Shown in pieces: positions 7,918 to 16,170 of a stretch of 29,642 nucleotides of DNA; position 1 is the stretch's first letter, and each line of letters begins with the position of its first letter. Under the pieces are notes generated by a model, which searched no databases, was not told where the DNA came from, and saw nothing but the letters and a program-made list of their open reading frames with translations. This stretch comes from DAONFI01 sp035403485 (GTDB taxonomy: Bacteria > Planctomycetota > Phycisphaerae > SM23-33), in the NCBI GenBank assembly GCA_964536835.1, contig CAZIAZ010000035.1, positions 1 to 29,642 on the forward strand, given 5' to 3'. Made by a program: the position numbers and the translations under genes.

Positions 7918-9318
7918 TTATTTCCTTGACCCCAACTGCGTTACATGTTGCGGGCTGGTGAGTTCGTCGAACTCTTTTTCGCTGAGCAGGCCGCTGTCGA
8001 CGGCGGCCTGGCGGATGGTTTTGTTTTTCGCCTTTGCGTCGGCGGCTAACTGTACGGCTTTTTCGTAGCCGATTTTTTCCAACAGTGCCGTCACGCTTGC
8101 CGTCGACCCCTGTACGTGAGCCTGGCATGCCGCGCGGTTCGGCGTTATGCCGGCGACGCATTTTTCCCGCAGCAATGCGCATGCTTTCGTCAAAAGGTCT
8201 ATGCTGCCCAGCAGCGAGTCGGCGATTAACGGCATGAAGGCGTTAAGTTCAAGGCTGCCCAGCGAGCAGGCTGTCGTGACGGCCTGGTCGTTTGAGAATA
8301 CGCAGATGGCTGCTTGCGAGACGGCTTCGGGGATTACGGGATTGACTTTTGCGGGCATGATACTGCTGCCGGCCTGCATAGCTGGCAGGGCGATTTCACC
8401 CAAGCCGGCTTCCGGCCCGCTCGATATCAGACGCAAATCGCCCGATACCTTCAGAAGATTGCTTGCCAGCGCTTTGAGTATGCCGTGAACTTCCACGAAT
8501 ACGTCGGCATTCTGCGTGGCGTCTATCATGTTTTCCGCGCGGGCCAGGCCCAACGAGGTGACCGCCCGAAGATTCTCGATAGCCTTGAATATGAACTCAC
8601 GCGGCGCGCCTATGCCCGTGCCGATGGCTGTGCCGCCCAGATTCACCACCCTCAGCCGCTCGACGCACTTGTAAATCCGCCAGCGGTCGCGGGCGAACGC
8701 TTCGGCGTATGCGCTCATCTCACGGCCCAGCGTGGTCAGCACGGCGTCCTGGTATTGCGTTCGGCCGACTTTGACGACGTCGTCGAAAAGTTTTTCCTTC
8801 GCCTGGAATTCTTCCAGAAGTGCCACGACGGCTCGTTCGAGTCCGCCGAGTTCAACGATGGCTGCCACCTTCAATGCCGTAGGATATGTATCGTTCGTGG
8901 ATTGATGCAGATTCACATGGTCGCTTGGGCTGATGAATTCATAACAGCCTGGTTCGTGTCCCATGATTTGCAGCGCACGGTTGGCCAGCACTTCGTTTAC
9001 GTTCATGTTCGTGCTTGTGCCGGCGCCGCCCTGGAGTGCGTCGACTATTATGTGTGCGTCGAGACAGCCGTCCGCCATTTCGCGGCAGGCTTCAGAGAGT
9101 GCGGCGTATTGTTCGTCGCTCAGGCAGTCGATGTTGTGATTCGTCATGACGCAGGCCAGCTTGACTGCGCCGTATGCGCGTATCAGCGGCGGCCTGACCG
9201 GATGGCCGGCTAACGACGAAAAATTCTCCGCCGCACGCAGCGTGTGTATGCCCCACAATGCGCCGGCAGGCAGTTCGCGAGAGCCCAGCATGTCATGTTC
9301 AGTACGTCTGTCAGCCAT
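7918..9318 (-). CDS. aspA: Aspartate ammonia-lyase
   Basis: A 466-residue member of the fumarase/aspartase superfamily that converts L-aspartate to fumarate and ammonia in the cytosol. The family signature GSSIMPAKVNPV, containing the flexible catalytic loop, is intact. The N-terminal MLGSRELPAGALWGIHTLRA and the HQSTNDTYPTA block match aspartases rather than class II fumarases. The start at 9318 is chosen by homology to the family's N terminus; the Shine-Dalgarno (AGGA, about 14 bases away) is weak, and the in-frame ATG at 9291 is an alternative. hydF follows after two bases, so the two are one operon, driven by the promoter at 9371-9399. The pairing with hydF may tie aspartase activity to hydrogenase maturation or fermentative metabolism. 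Confidence 0.92.
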   Translation of the reverse strand: MADRRTEHDMLGSRELPAGALWGIHTLRAAENFSSLAGHPVRPPLIRAYGAVKLACVMTNHNIDCLSDEQYAALSEACREMADGCLDAHIIVDALQGGAGTSTNMNVNEVLANRALQIMGHEPGCYEFISPSDHVNLHQSTNDTYPTALKVAAIVELGGLERAVVALLEEFQAKEKLFDDVVKVGRTQYQDAVLTTLGREMSAYAEAFARDRWRIYKCVERLRVVNLGGTAIGTGIGAPREFIFKAIENLRAVTSLGLARAENMIDATQNADVFVEVHGILKALASNLLKVSGDLRLISSGPEAGLGEIALPAMQAGSSIMPAKVNPVIPEAVSQAAICVFSNDQAVTTACSLGSLELNAFMPLIADSLLGSIDLLTKACALLREKCVAGITPNRAACQAHVQGSTASVTALLEKIGYEKAVQLAADAKAKNKTIRQAAVDSGLLSEKEFDELTSPQHVTQLGSRK

Positions 9319-9370
9319 TTTTTTAAAAAATCCTGTATCAGCAAAATGAAAAATCATGTTATCCGGTTTT

Positions 9371-9399
9371 ATTATAGAAGTATATCGAAAGTTTTTCCA
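9371..9399 (-). promoter_or_regulatory. Likely sigma-70-type promoter of aspA-hydF
   Basis: On the minus strand a perfect TATAAT (9376-9371) lies 17 bases from TGGAAA (9399-9394), which matches four of six -35 positions. Transcription would begin near 9364, leaving a leader of about 45 bases before the aspA ATG. Confidence 0.55.
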
Positions 9400-9482
9400 G
9401 ATTTTACGACTTTGGTAAGGTTTCCACGATAACGCATCAGGCTGAACTTTCAACTTTAATGTGTTTCAGCCGGAAAATGGGT

Positions 9483-9511
9483 TTGACATGTTTTGGACGG
9501 AGGTGTATCAT
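9483..9511 (+). promoter_or_regulatory. Strong sigma-70-type promoter of gapA
   Basis: A consensus TTGACA (9483-9488) is separated by exactly 17 bases from TATCAT (9506-9511), five of six -10 matches. The start would be near 9518, giving a leader of about 90 bases ahead of the GAPDH ribosome binding site. Confidence 0.7.
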
Positions 9512-9607
9512 CTGCATCTCAATGTGGAATCGGACGTGCGGTATAGGACTGCGCGTTAATCGGTAGTTTTTTTATGTTTTTACAGGTATCTCAAAGGAGA
9601 ACCACAA

Positions 9608-10624
9608 ATGGCAGTGAAAATAGGTATCAACGGTTTTGGTCGTATCGGCCGCCTTGTATTCCGCGTGATGGCCGAACAGCCGGAACGTTTTGACATCGTA
9701 GGCATCAACGACCTCGGCAAGGCAGAATTGCTGGCGTATCTGGCGAAATATGACTCCACTCAGGGCCGTTTTCCTGGCAAAATTGTTGCCAAGCAGAACG
9801 CCCTTGTCGTGAACGGCAAGGAAATTCCGGTATTTTCCGAAAAAGACCCGGCTAACCTGCCCTGGGGCAAGTTGGGCGTGGATGTCGTTATAGAGTCGAC
9901 GGGCATTTTCACCAATGCCAAAGCCGACGGCAAAGCCGGTTATGACAGCCATCTTGACGCAGGCGCCAAGAAGGTTATCATCTCCGCTCCGGCGAAGGGT
10001 TTTGCCTCCACCGTGGTCATGGGCGTAAACGATGATATCATCACTCCCGAAGTCACCTGCGTTTCCAACGCGTCGTGCACCACGAACTCGCTGGCTCCGG
10101 TGGTGAAGGTTCTTCACGAGAAATTCGGCGTTGTAAAAGGTCTGATGGTTACCTGCCACGGCTATACCAACGACCAGCATGTTCTCGACCAGATTCACAA
10201 GGATCCGCATCGTGCGCGTGCAGCCGCCATCAACATTATCCCCACAAGCACCGGCGCAGCCGTTGCCGTGGGCAAGGTTCTGCCGGAACTCAACGGCAAA
10301 CTGGACGGCTACTCGCTCCGAGTACCGGTTCCGACAGGCTCTATTACCGACCTGACCGTCGAATTCGCCAAGGACGTTGACGTTGAAAGCATCAATGAAG
10401 CCGTCAAAGCCGCCGCTGAAGGCGAAATGAAGGGCATCATCGAATATAACACCGACCCGATAGTTTCGAGCGACATTATTCACAATAGTCACAGCTCGAT
10501 TTTCGACGCCGGCAATACCAGGGTTATCGGCGGTAACATGGCTAAGGTTACGATGTGGTATGATAACGAGTGGGGCTACTCGAACCGCACCGCAGACCTG
10601 GCTGAAAAGCTTGCCATCCTGTAA
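9608..10624 (+). CDS. gapA: Glyceraldehyde-3-phosphate dehydrogenase, type I
   Basis: A 338-residue phosphorylating GAPDH, which makes 1,3-bisphosphoglycerate from glyceraldehyde-3-phosphate in glycolysis and gluconeogenesis. The Rossmann motif INGFGRIGR opens the protein. The catalytic cysteine is C157 in SNASCTTNSLAPV, and the partner histidine lies in the CHGYTNDQ block. The acidic residue in GINDL suggests NAD preference. AAAGGAGA precedes the ATG at a good distance. The gene stands alone, with its own promoter at 9483-9511 and terminator at 10651-10686. The common fusion of gap with pgk/tpi neighbours is not seen. Confidence 0.97.
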   Translation: MAVKIGINGFGRIGRLVFRVMAEQPERFDIVGINDLGKAELLAYLAKYDSTQGRFPGKIVAKQNALVVNGKEIPVFSEKDPANLPWGKLGVDVVIESTGIFTNAKADGKAGYDSHLDAGAKKVIISAPAKGFASTVVMGVNDDIITPEVTCVSNASCTTNSLAPVVKVLHEKFGVVKGLMVTCHGYTNDQHVLDQIHKDPHRARAAAINIIPTSTGAAVAVGKVLPELNGKLDGYSLRVPVPTGSITDLTVEFAKDVDVESINEAVKAAAEGEMKGIIEYNTDPIVSSDIIHNSHSSIFDAGNTRVIGGNMAKVTMWYDNEWGYSNRTADLAEKLAIL

Positions 10625-10650
10625 GCCTGTTTTTACAAGTGAGCCAAAAA

Positions 10651-10686
10651 AGCCGCCGCGGCATAACAACCGCGACGGCTTTTTTA
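10651..10686 (+). terminator. Rho-independent terminator after gapA
   Basis: The stem AGCCGCCGCGG (10651-10661) pairs with CCGCGACGGCT (10670-10680) with one mismatch around an 8-base loop. It is flanked by an A run on the left and a T run on the right, so it could work in both directions. Confidence 0.9.
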
Positions 10687-10690
10687 ATTT

Positions 10691-10750
10691 ATTCAAACTG
10701 ACCGATTTAATGGTTTCCAGTTACAGAGTACTAGGTGTAAAGGTAAATAC
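10691..10750 (+). repeat. Second copy of the ATTCAAACTGACCGAT intergenic repeat
   Basis: About 60 bases here match the reverse complement of 6640-6682. The shared parts are an identical 20-base opening (ATTCAAACTGACCGATTTAA), GGTTTCC a base later, and TAAAGGTAAATA further on, with a small insertion between. A shorter copy of the opening motif, ATTCAAACTGACTGAT, occurs on the minus strand at 3523-3508, directly before the E1 ribosome binding site. Confidence 0.75.
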
Positions 10751-10776
10751 TTGTTTCGCATCAGGTTAAAATCATT

Positions 10777-11583
10777 ATGAAAGATAAGATGAATATATGG
10801 CAGGGTAAGCATAAAATTCCGTGGGACGATTATGATTTCAGCCGCCGCATGTTAGCTGAACATTTGACGCAGGAACATGATATGGCTAGCCGCAGGATTG
10901 AATGGATAGAGCGGCAGGTGACATGGATTCATAAAAATCTTTTTGATGGGCAGCCGTCGAAAATTATGGATTTGGGATGTGGCCCAGGGTTGTATCTGCA
11001 TCGGTTGGTAAAACTCGGACATATATGTTGCGGCGTCGATTTTAGCCCTGCGTCCATAGAATATGCAAACCTGCACAATCCCGATAGAGTGAATTGCATA
11101 TTTTTCAAGAGTGATATTCGCGAAATTACGTTTGGTGTGGATTATGATTTGATAATGATGCTTTTTGGAGAATTTAATACTTTTTCTCCGGCTGAGGCAT
11201 TGTCGATTCTCAGGAAGTCGTGCGATAGCCTGCATAATCATGGCGGCCGTATGATATTGGAAATTTCGACGCCGCAGGCGGTAAGTCGTATTGGACGAAG
11301 TGAATCATCGCGGGAGGAGGCCGAGTCGGGACTATTTTCAGACGAGCCTTATGTATGTGAAACCAGCAACCGATGGCTGCCGGAATATAATGCTGCAGTT
11401 CAGACTTTCCGTGTTGAAGAGAAGTCAACAGAAAAAACGACGATTTATCGAAGTACTACCCGTGCGTTATCGGATGATGAATTAAGGGAATTGATAATGA
11501 GCGCAGGATTTGCCAGTGCGACGAGGCTTAGAGAATGGCCTTGTAATACAGACGATTTGCAGTTATGGCTGATTGAGAAGTGA
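10777..11583 (+). CDS. Class I SAM-dependent methyltransferase
   Basis: A 268-residue protein with a canonical methyltransferase core. Motif I is IMDLGCGPGLYLHRL at about residues 63-77. It is followed by GVDFSPASIEYA with the ribose-binding aspartate, then DYDLIMMLFGEFNTF at the motif IV position and a GGRMILEIS strand. This matches the Methyltransf_25/UbiE-like group acting on small molecules; the acceptor is unknown. No good Shine-Dalgarno precedes the ATG at 10777, and the in-frame ATG at 10789 is equally possible. The gene is AT-richer than gapA and is bracketed by dispersed repeats at 10691-10750 and 11589-11665, a setting compatible with recent acquisition, although that is not proven. 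Confidence 0.8.
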   Translation: MKDKMNIWQGKHKIPWDDYDFSRRMLAEHLTQEHDMASRRIEWIERQVTWIHKNLFDGQPSKIMDLGCGPGLYLHRLVKLGHICCGVDFSPASIEYANLHNPDRVNCIFFKSDIREITFGVDYDLIMMLFGEFNTFSPAEALSILRKSCDSLHNHGGRMILEISTPQAVSRIGRSESSREEAESGLFSDEPYVCETSNRWLPEYNAAVQTFRVEEKSTEKTTIYRSTTRALSDDELRELIMSAGFASATRLREWPCNTDDLQLWLIEK

Positions 11584-11588
11584 TAACT

Positions 11589-11665
11589 AAAGTATCCTCC
11601 GTCGGGCGGATAGGCGAAAGCCTGATAAATAGGATGTTACGGTTTTAATCCGTAGAGATTCGCTT
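11589..11665 (+). repeat. Dispersed hairpin repeat, copy 1
   Basis: About 77 bases closely match 17668-17744, with roughly ten differences by eye. Two small hairpins are kept in both copies: AGGC-GAAA-GCCT with a GNRA-type loop, and a second stem around TACGG...CCGTA. The copy lies right after the methyltransferase stop. The remaining bases up to 11720 hold only a weak stem (ATACC/GGTAT near 11679-11694) before a short T run. Confidence 0.8.
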
Positions 11666-11720
11666 GCTTCCTCAAAGAATACCGCACCGGGTATCTCTTT
11701 TATATAAAGCATGTCTGCGT

Positions 11721-12671
11721 TCAGTAATTTCTGTGTTTTTTCCACACATTGCGGATAAGTTCATATCGGCGAAGTTCCATGCCGGTGTATATGCAATTAC
11801 TGGTCGAAAAAATATAGCCGGCGGCTTTCCTGCCGTTTTCGATTGCATACGTGGCTGATTCGATGCATTCCTCGTCCGTGCCGGTCTGAAGTTTGCCGCA
11901 GTCCACATTGCCGATTAGCGTAACCTTGTCGCCTGCGCGGGCGACTATTTCCGCCATGTCGATTCCGCCCTGCGGGTCGAGCGAATGGATGGCGTCGGGG
12001 GTTGCAGCCAGCAGGCGGTCGAGTATCGGCATGATATTGCCGTCGGTGTGTTTGATGGTATAAAAACCCATCTCGCGGTAAGCCTTTATTTCGCGGATGA
12101 GATTCGGCGTTATGAACCTGTCAAACCATTCCAGCGACAGGAATGGCCCTGAGTTGAAGCAGTAATCGCTGCATAACGCAAATGCGTCCATGCCGCCGTG
12201 GGTTTTGATTTTTTCGGCTCGCACGATTGCGTCGTCAACTCTTTGGGCGAGTTTGGCGTCGACTTTCTCCGGCTCGTCAATCATGCGGAACGACCATTCT
12301 TCCATTTTGCCGCCGTCAGGTATTGCGAATGTCGCATCGCCGTGGCACATGAGAAAATAATCGTCGCCGCTCATCGCCTTGATTTCATCCACGATTTGCA
12401 TCAGGATTTCCACTTCGCCAGGATTTTCGTGGATGAATATGGCATCATGTTCAAATTTCTGTGCGGTGTTTACGTAAATGGCGGCCATATCCTTTATATG
12501 CAGCCGTTGTTCAGTTTTCGACATCTGCCGCCACTGGGCGTAATTTCTCTGCGTCGGATGAACTTTGCCCAGAACCTCCATCGTCAGAAAGAAAACGAGT
12601 TCGAAATGAGGTATCCGGTCTGGTTTGGTTTGGCGTTCCAGGGCTGTTTTGAATCGTTCGGCGGGTTTCAT
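11721..12671 (-). CDS. Uroporphyrinogen decarboxylase-fold (UROD/MtaA-like) protein
   Basis: A 316-residue TIM-barrel protein of the uroporphyrinogen decarboxylase superfamily. It has the RFKTALERQTKPDRIPHFE opening, a central FLMCHGDATF strand, the HTDGNIMPILDRLL block, and GNVDCGKLQTGT near the end. The family includes HemE and cobalamin-dependent methyltransferases (MtaA, CmuA). Members of this divergent type without a corrinoid partner are common near sugar genes in Planctomycetota and Lentisphaerae and have no settled function, so it should not be called HemE. ATG 12671 is chosen because GGAGA lies about ten bases upstream; the ATG at 12707 has no such site. It is divergent from an AraC-type regulator, which probably controls it. 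Confidence 0.75.
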   Translation of the reverse strand: MKPAERFKTALERQTKPDRIPHFELVFFLTMEVLGKVHPTQRNYAQWRQMSKTEQRLHIKDMAAIYVNTAQKFEHDAIFIHENPGEVEILMQIVDEIKAMSGDDYFLMCHGDATFAIPDGGKMEEWSFRMIDEPEKVDAKLAQRVDDAIVRAEKIKTHGGMDAFALCSDYCFNSGPFLSLEWFDRFITPNLIREIKAYREMGFYTIKHTDGNIMPILDRLLAATPDAIHSLDPQGGIDMAEIVARAGDKVTLIGNVDCGKLQTGTDEECIESATYAIENGRKAAGYIFSTSNCIYTGMELRRYELIRNVWKKHRNY

Positions 12672-12764
12672 GTCAGGAATTCTCCATTGGTAATTTTTTG
12701 TTGCCATTATTTCATGGCCGTATAGAATATATGTATATTTTAGCTTTAATTCGATATCAGTCAA

Positions 12765-12793
12765 TTGGAACTATTCTATATTTTTGGTATAAA
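12765..12793 (+). promoter_or_regulatory. Likely leaderless promoter of the AraC-type gene
   Basis: TTGGAA (12765-12770) and TATAAA (12788-12793) are separated by 17 bases. The expected start, six to eight bases beyond the -10 box, coincides with the ATG at 12801, and no Shine-Dalgarno is present. Confidence 0.5.
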
Positions 12794-12800
12794 ATCAACA

Positions 12801-13622
12801 ATGAAATCAGAATTCATATGGCCGTCAAGATGTTTTCCGGAAATAGTCACGGCCGGCCGTTACTGCCATTACGACCGCGATTTTCTGCCTGTATACCGCA
12901 ATCGTACCCATGCGGTACATTTGTATTTTTATGATGCGATGATGAAATTCAACGACGATGACCCTATTGGAATTCAGCCCGGCGATGTAACCGTTTCTCC
13001 GGCTGGCGTTGAAACGAGTTATTCTCTCGCCAAACGCGGCCGGCATTTATGCATTCATTTCATGCCGCAACGACGTACACATAACATTATATCGCTGCCG
13101 CTGCATATACGCCTGGGTTACAGGACACAACAGGCGGCTGAACTTTTCAGCCAGGTAAGCGTTGCTTTCATGCAATATAAAATGACGGGGTCGGATTATG
13201 CGAAACTTTCTGCGTCGAGCTGCTTGCAGCGGCTGCTTGCGTATTTGGCGGAATTTGTAAATAGCGGCGACGATAGGGCTGTTCGCGGGCTGGATTATTC
13301 CGTCGCCGAAAGGCTTGCCGGCATCATAGATTCGGAATACGTCGAGCCGTTAAGCGTACCGGCTTTGGCTCGTCGCGCTGGCATGTCGCAAAACTATCTG
13401 GCGAGGCTGTTTCGCGTACGTTACGGCGTGACGATACCGCGATACATACTTACAGTGCGGATTGAGAAGGCTAAGGAGCTTCTGGAGATTACAAATCTGA
13501 AGGTAGGTTGCGTCGGTCAGTATGTCGGCTTGCGAGACCCGCATTATTTCAACAAGATGTTCAGAAAACTGGCTGGCATGAATCCGTCGGAATATCGTAA
13601 AATCAGCAGAGTTGATGCCTGA
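12801..13622 (+). CDS. AraC-family transcriptional regulator
   Basis: A 273-residue regulator. The N-terminal half is a cupin-like ligand-sensing domain (beta-rich, with HAVHLYFYDAMMKF and the GDVTVSPAG turn). The C-terminal 100 residues hold two helix-turn-helix motifs: the first around LSVPALARRAGMSQNYLARLF, the second around VGCVGQYVGLRDPHYFNKMFRK, ending in the typical GMNPSEYRK. It binds DNA and probably responds to a sugar or related ligand. The frame extends to a TTG at 12765, but ATG 12801 is the more likely start. The divergent UROD-like gene 130 bases away is the obvious regulatory target. Confidence 0.9.
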   Translation: MKSEFIWPSRCFPEIVTAGRYCHYDRDFLPVYRNRTHAVHLYFYDAMMKFNDDDPIGIQPGDVTVSPAGVETSYSLAKRGRHLCIHFMPQRRTHNIISLPLHIRLGYRTQQAAELFSQVSVAFMQYKMTGSDYAKLSASSCLQRLLAYLAEFVNSGDDRAVRGLDYSVAERLAGIIDSEYVEPLSVPALARRAGMSQNYLARLFRVRYGVTIPRYILTVRIEKAKELLEITNLKVGCVGQYVGLRDPHYFNKMFRKLAGMNPSEYRKISRVDA

Positions 13623-13770
13623 AAAGTGGAATTTTTTGGACAAAACCAAAGGCTGATGCTTTAATATGTTTTCGCGGCTGGCGCGATTCTCAAAAGAAAA
13701 TTTTTTAAGAACCGTTCAGCCTAAATGTTTTCGTATAAGTATTTTGTTATTTTTTAATGCAGGTGGAAAA

Positions 13771-14373
13771 ATGATTGTACATGAAAAATATGAATGGTCT
13801 AACAACTGGTGGAACAATGCCGATGATAAATTGTTGAAGCGGGTGCTGATTATCGGCGATTCGATAAGTTGCTGTTATCATCCGGTTGTGATAAAGAAGC
13901 TCAGGGGAAAGGTCAACGTCGACAGAGTGGCTAACTCGCGCAGCCTCGATGATCCGATGCTTTTCGGCGAGGTCAGCCTTGCGTTGGAAAATTGCAGATA
14001 TCAGGTTGTGCATTTTAACAATGGTTTGCACGGCTGGCATCTGACGGATGCCGGCTATCGCAGGCTGTTGGCCAGATATGTTGAACTTATCAGGGAAAAA
14101 GCCCCCCGTTCCAGGCTTATATGGGCTACTTCCACGCCTGTTACGAAAATCAACAAACCGCATCTGCCTTGCATGGAAAAGAATCCGCGAGTCATAAGGC
14201 GCAACGAGATTGCCGTTAAAATCATGGCGAAGTACGACATTGAAGTGAATGACCTGTATTCGCTGGTTTTCGGCAACGCCGGTATTCGCGCCAAAGACGG
14301 TTACCATTATAACGCCGGTGGCGCAGAACTTATGGGCCGCGCGGTGGCTGGCGCCATAAGACGATACCTTTAA
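13771..14373 (+). CDS. SGNH/GDSL-hydrolase-like protein
   Basis: A 200-residue protein with the SGNH hydrolase layout. Block I is VLIIGDSIS (Ser31), the Asn block is VHFNNGLHGWH (N84 region), and block V is D176-G-Y-H179 followed by NAGGAELMG. Such enzymes hydrolyse esters, often acetyl groups on sugars. There is no signal peptide, so it is predicted cytoplasmic. The frame runs upstream to 13666, but ATG 13771 has AGGTGG just ahead and starts the alignable region. A membrane GT-C type protein follows 75 bases later on the same strand and may share its transcript. The natural substrate is unknown. Confidence 0.75.
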   Translation: MIVHEKYEWSNNWWNNADDKLLKRVLIIGDSISCCYHPVVIKKLRGKVNVDRVANSRSLDDPMLFGEVSLALENCRYQVVHFNNGLHGWHLTDAGYRRLLARYVELIREKAPRSRLIWATSTPVTKINKPHLPCMEKNPRVIRRNEIAVKIMAKYDIEVNDLYSLVFGNAGIRAKDGYHYNAGGAELMGRAVAGAIRRYL

Positions 14374-14448
14374 TCCCATTTTTGAAACAGCTTCCGTATG
14401 TAATAGTGCCATGCTGATTAGCCGGTAGCCTTGATAACCTGGAGCGCG

Positions 14449-16116
14449 ATGAAGAAAATCGTTAAAAAGAGTTGGCCGTTATTGTGTGCGTTGCTGATAT
14501 TCTGGACGGCTGTGGCGGTATTGATGTTCATGTCCGTCAGAAAAACCGGCGGTCATTTGATTTATCCTCTGGACGACACATACATTCACATGGCCATAGC
14601 CAAAAACGTAGCGCTTCATCACGTATGGGGCGTGACCGGATACGGCTTTTCATCCTCCACTTCTTCGCCGTTGTGGACGGGTCTGCTTGCCGCCGGCTAT
14701 TCCGTGTTCGGGGTGAATGACGTTCTGCCGTTCATATTGAACCTGCTGTTCGGAACGTTTGCCGTAATTGCCGCGTATGAGTTGATTTTGAAATATACCG
14801 GCGGGCGTGTGAAAATTTTCATTATTCTGACGTCGGCGATTCTGGCTGCGCCTCTGCCGGCGTTGACGATAAGCGGGATGGAGCACGTTCTTCATGCATT
14901 TCTGGCGATTTGCTTCATATATTTTGCGTTGCAGGCGTTTTGCGCAGACGCCGGCCAACAGCCAGCCGGCCAACTGATGTTGTCTGTTACCGGCGCAATG
15001 CTGATATTGAGCAGATACGAAGGCCTTTTCATGGTATTCGTAGTTTGCGTGCTGCTGATGTTTTTGGGACGGATAGCTTATGCGTTTTTCGTAGGGGCGG
15101 TTTCTCTGTTACCTGTGAGTATATACGGTTTTTGGTGTGCCGGGCACGGCTGGTATTTTTTGCCGAATTCTGTTTTGCTCAAGGGCAGGACGCCAGGGCG
15201 GACATTTGGCGATGTAATCCAATTTTTGGCCGGCGGAATTAACGCCGTCGAGCATAACGTTCACATCCTGATTTTACTGGCGGTGTCGCTGGCGGTTCTG
15301 CTGTTAGCCTATCGCAGGAAAATTTGCATGTCTGGCCGCCGCGCGATTGTCTGGACAAATTGGATTTTTCTGCTCACGGCGCTCCTGCATATGCAGTTTG
15401 CGCGTACGGGCTGGTTTTTCAGATACGAGGCATATCTGGTGTTTATCGGCATCGTCGTGACATGCGCGTCGGCGTGCGTCGTATTTGGGAATTACGTAAA
15501 ATCTGAAATTGGCGTTGATGCGCTGCCGCGCTTTGCAGCCGTGATTTTGCTGGCTGTCCTTGCGGCGTTTCCGTTTGTCAAGCGTGGCGTTCTTGCGTTT
15601 TTGACGGCGCCTAGCGCGGCGGAAAATATTTACGGTCAGCAGTACCAGATGGGTCTTTTTTTGCGACAATATTATAATGGCAGAGCTGTTGCCCTGAATG
15701 ATATAGGTGCGGCGTGCTATCTGGCGGATATCAGGCTGCTGGATTTATGGGGGCTGGGCAGCATGAAACCTGCGACGCTTAAAATGAACAGAATCTACAC
15801 GTCGCAGGAAATATACGAATCAGCCCGACGTGCCGATGTCGAAATAGCCATAGTTTACGACAAATGGTTTGCGGCTGACAATATCGGCGGCTTGCCGTGG
15901 CAATGGATTAAAATTGGGCAGTGGCAGATTCCAGACAACGTCATTGCCGGCGACGATACGGTTTCTTTTTATTGTCCTGAAGCGTCAGAGGTGGAGCGGG
16001 CTGTTCGCAATTTAAGGCAGTTTTCTGGCACATTGCCTGCCGACGTTAAACAGCTAGGCAGATTCGCCGGCCAATGTCCTGATGTTGGTACTTCCAACAA
16101 AGTGCCGCCGCATTAG
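14449..16116 (+). CDS. GT-C fold glycosyltransferase-like membrane protein
   Basis: A 555-residue integral membrane protein with about ten hydrophobic segments, beginning with a strong helix at residues 9-29. The first extracytoplasmic loop carries an acidic pair, YPLDDTYIHMAIAKNVA, where GT-C enzymes (ArnT/PMT/GT39-like, polyprenyl-phosphate sugar donors) have their catalytic or metal-binding acids. A soluble domain of roughly 120 residues ends the protein. The family resemblance is structural; I do not recognise a named orthologue. The ATG at 14449 has GGAG four bases upstream, while the frame extends only to a TTG at 14431. It follows the SGNH-like gene, so a role in envelope glycan or lipid glycosylation is plausible but inferred. 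Confidence 0.65.
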   Translation: MKKIVKKSWPLLCALLIFWTAVAVLMFMSVRKTGGHLIYPLDDTYIHMAIAKNVALHHVWGVTGYGFSSSTSSPLWTGLLAAGYSVFGVNDVLPFILNLLFGTFAVIAAYELILKYTGGRVKIFIILTSAILAAPLPALTISGMEHVLHAFLAICFIYFALQAFCADAGQQPAGQLMLSVTGAMLILSRYEGLFMVFVVCVLLMFLGRIAYAFFVGAVSLLPVSIYGFWCAGHGWYFLPNSVLLKGRTPGRTFGDVIQFLAGGINAVEHNVHILILLAVSLAVLLLAYRRKICMSGRRAIVWTNWIFLLTALLHMQFARTGWFFRYEAYLVFIGIVVTCASACVVFGNYVKSEIGVDALPRFAAVILLAVLAAFPFVKRGVLAFLTAPSAAENIYGQQYQMGLFLRQYYNGRAVALNDIGAACYLADIRLLDLWGLGSMKPATLKMNRIYTSQEIYESARRADVEIAIVYDKWFAADNIGGLPWQWIKIGQWQIPDNVIAGDDTVSFYCPEASEVERAVRNLRQFSGTLPADVKQLGRFAGQCPDVGTSNKVPPH

Positions 16117-16170
16117 AGAGACATTCCGAAATTGTTGAAATACCATTCCGTTTCGTTAAAAAGTTTTTAG

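Noticed and set aside
7916..8182. 89-codon N-terminal extension of HydF
   Set aside because: It is an Arg-rich shadow of aspA, and the family N terminus begins at ATG 7915.
11721..12671. HemE (heme biosynthesis uroporphyrinogen decarboxylase)
   Set aside because: The overall fold matches, but the arginine-rich N-terminal substrate motif of HemE is not seen and the neighbourhood is regulatory and sugar-related.
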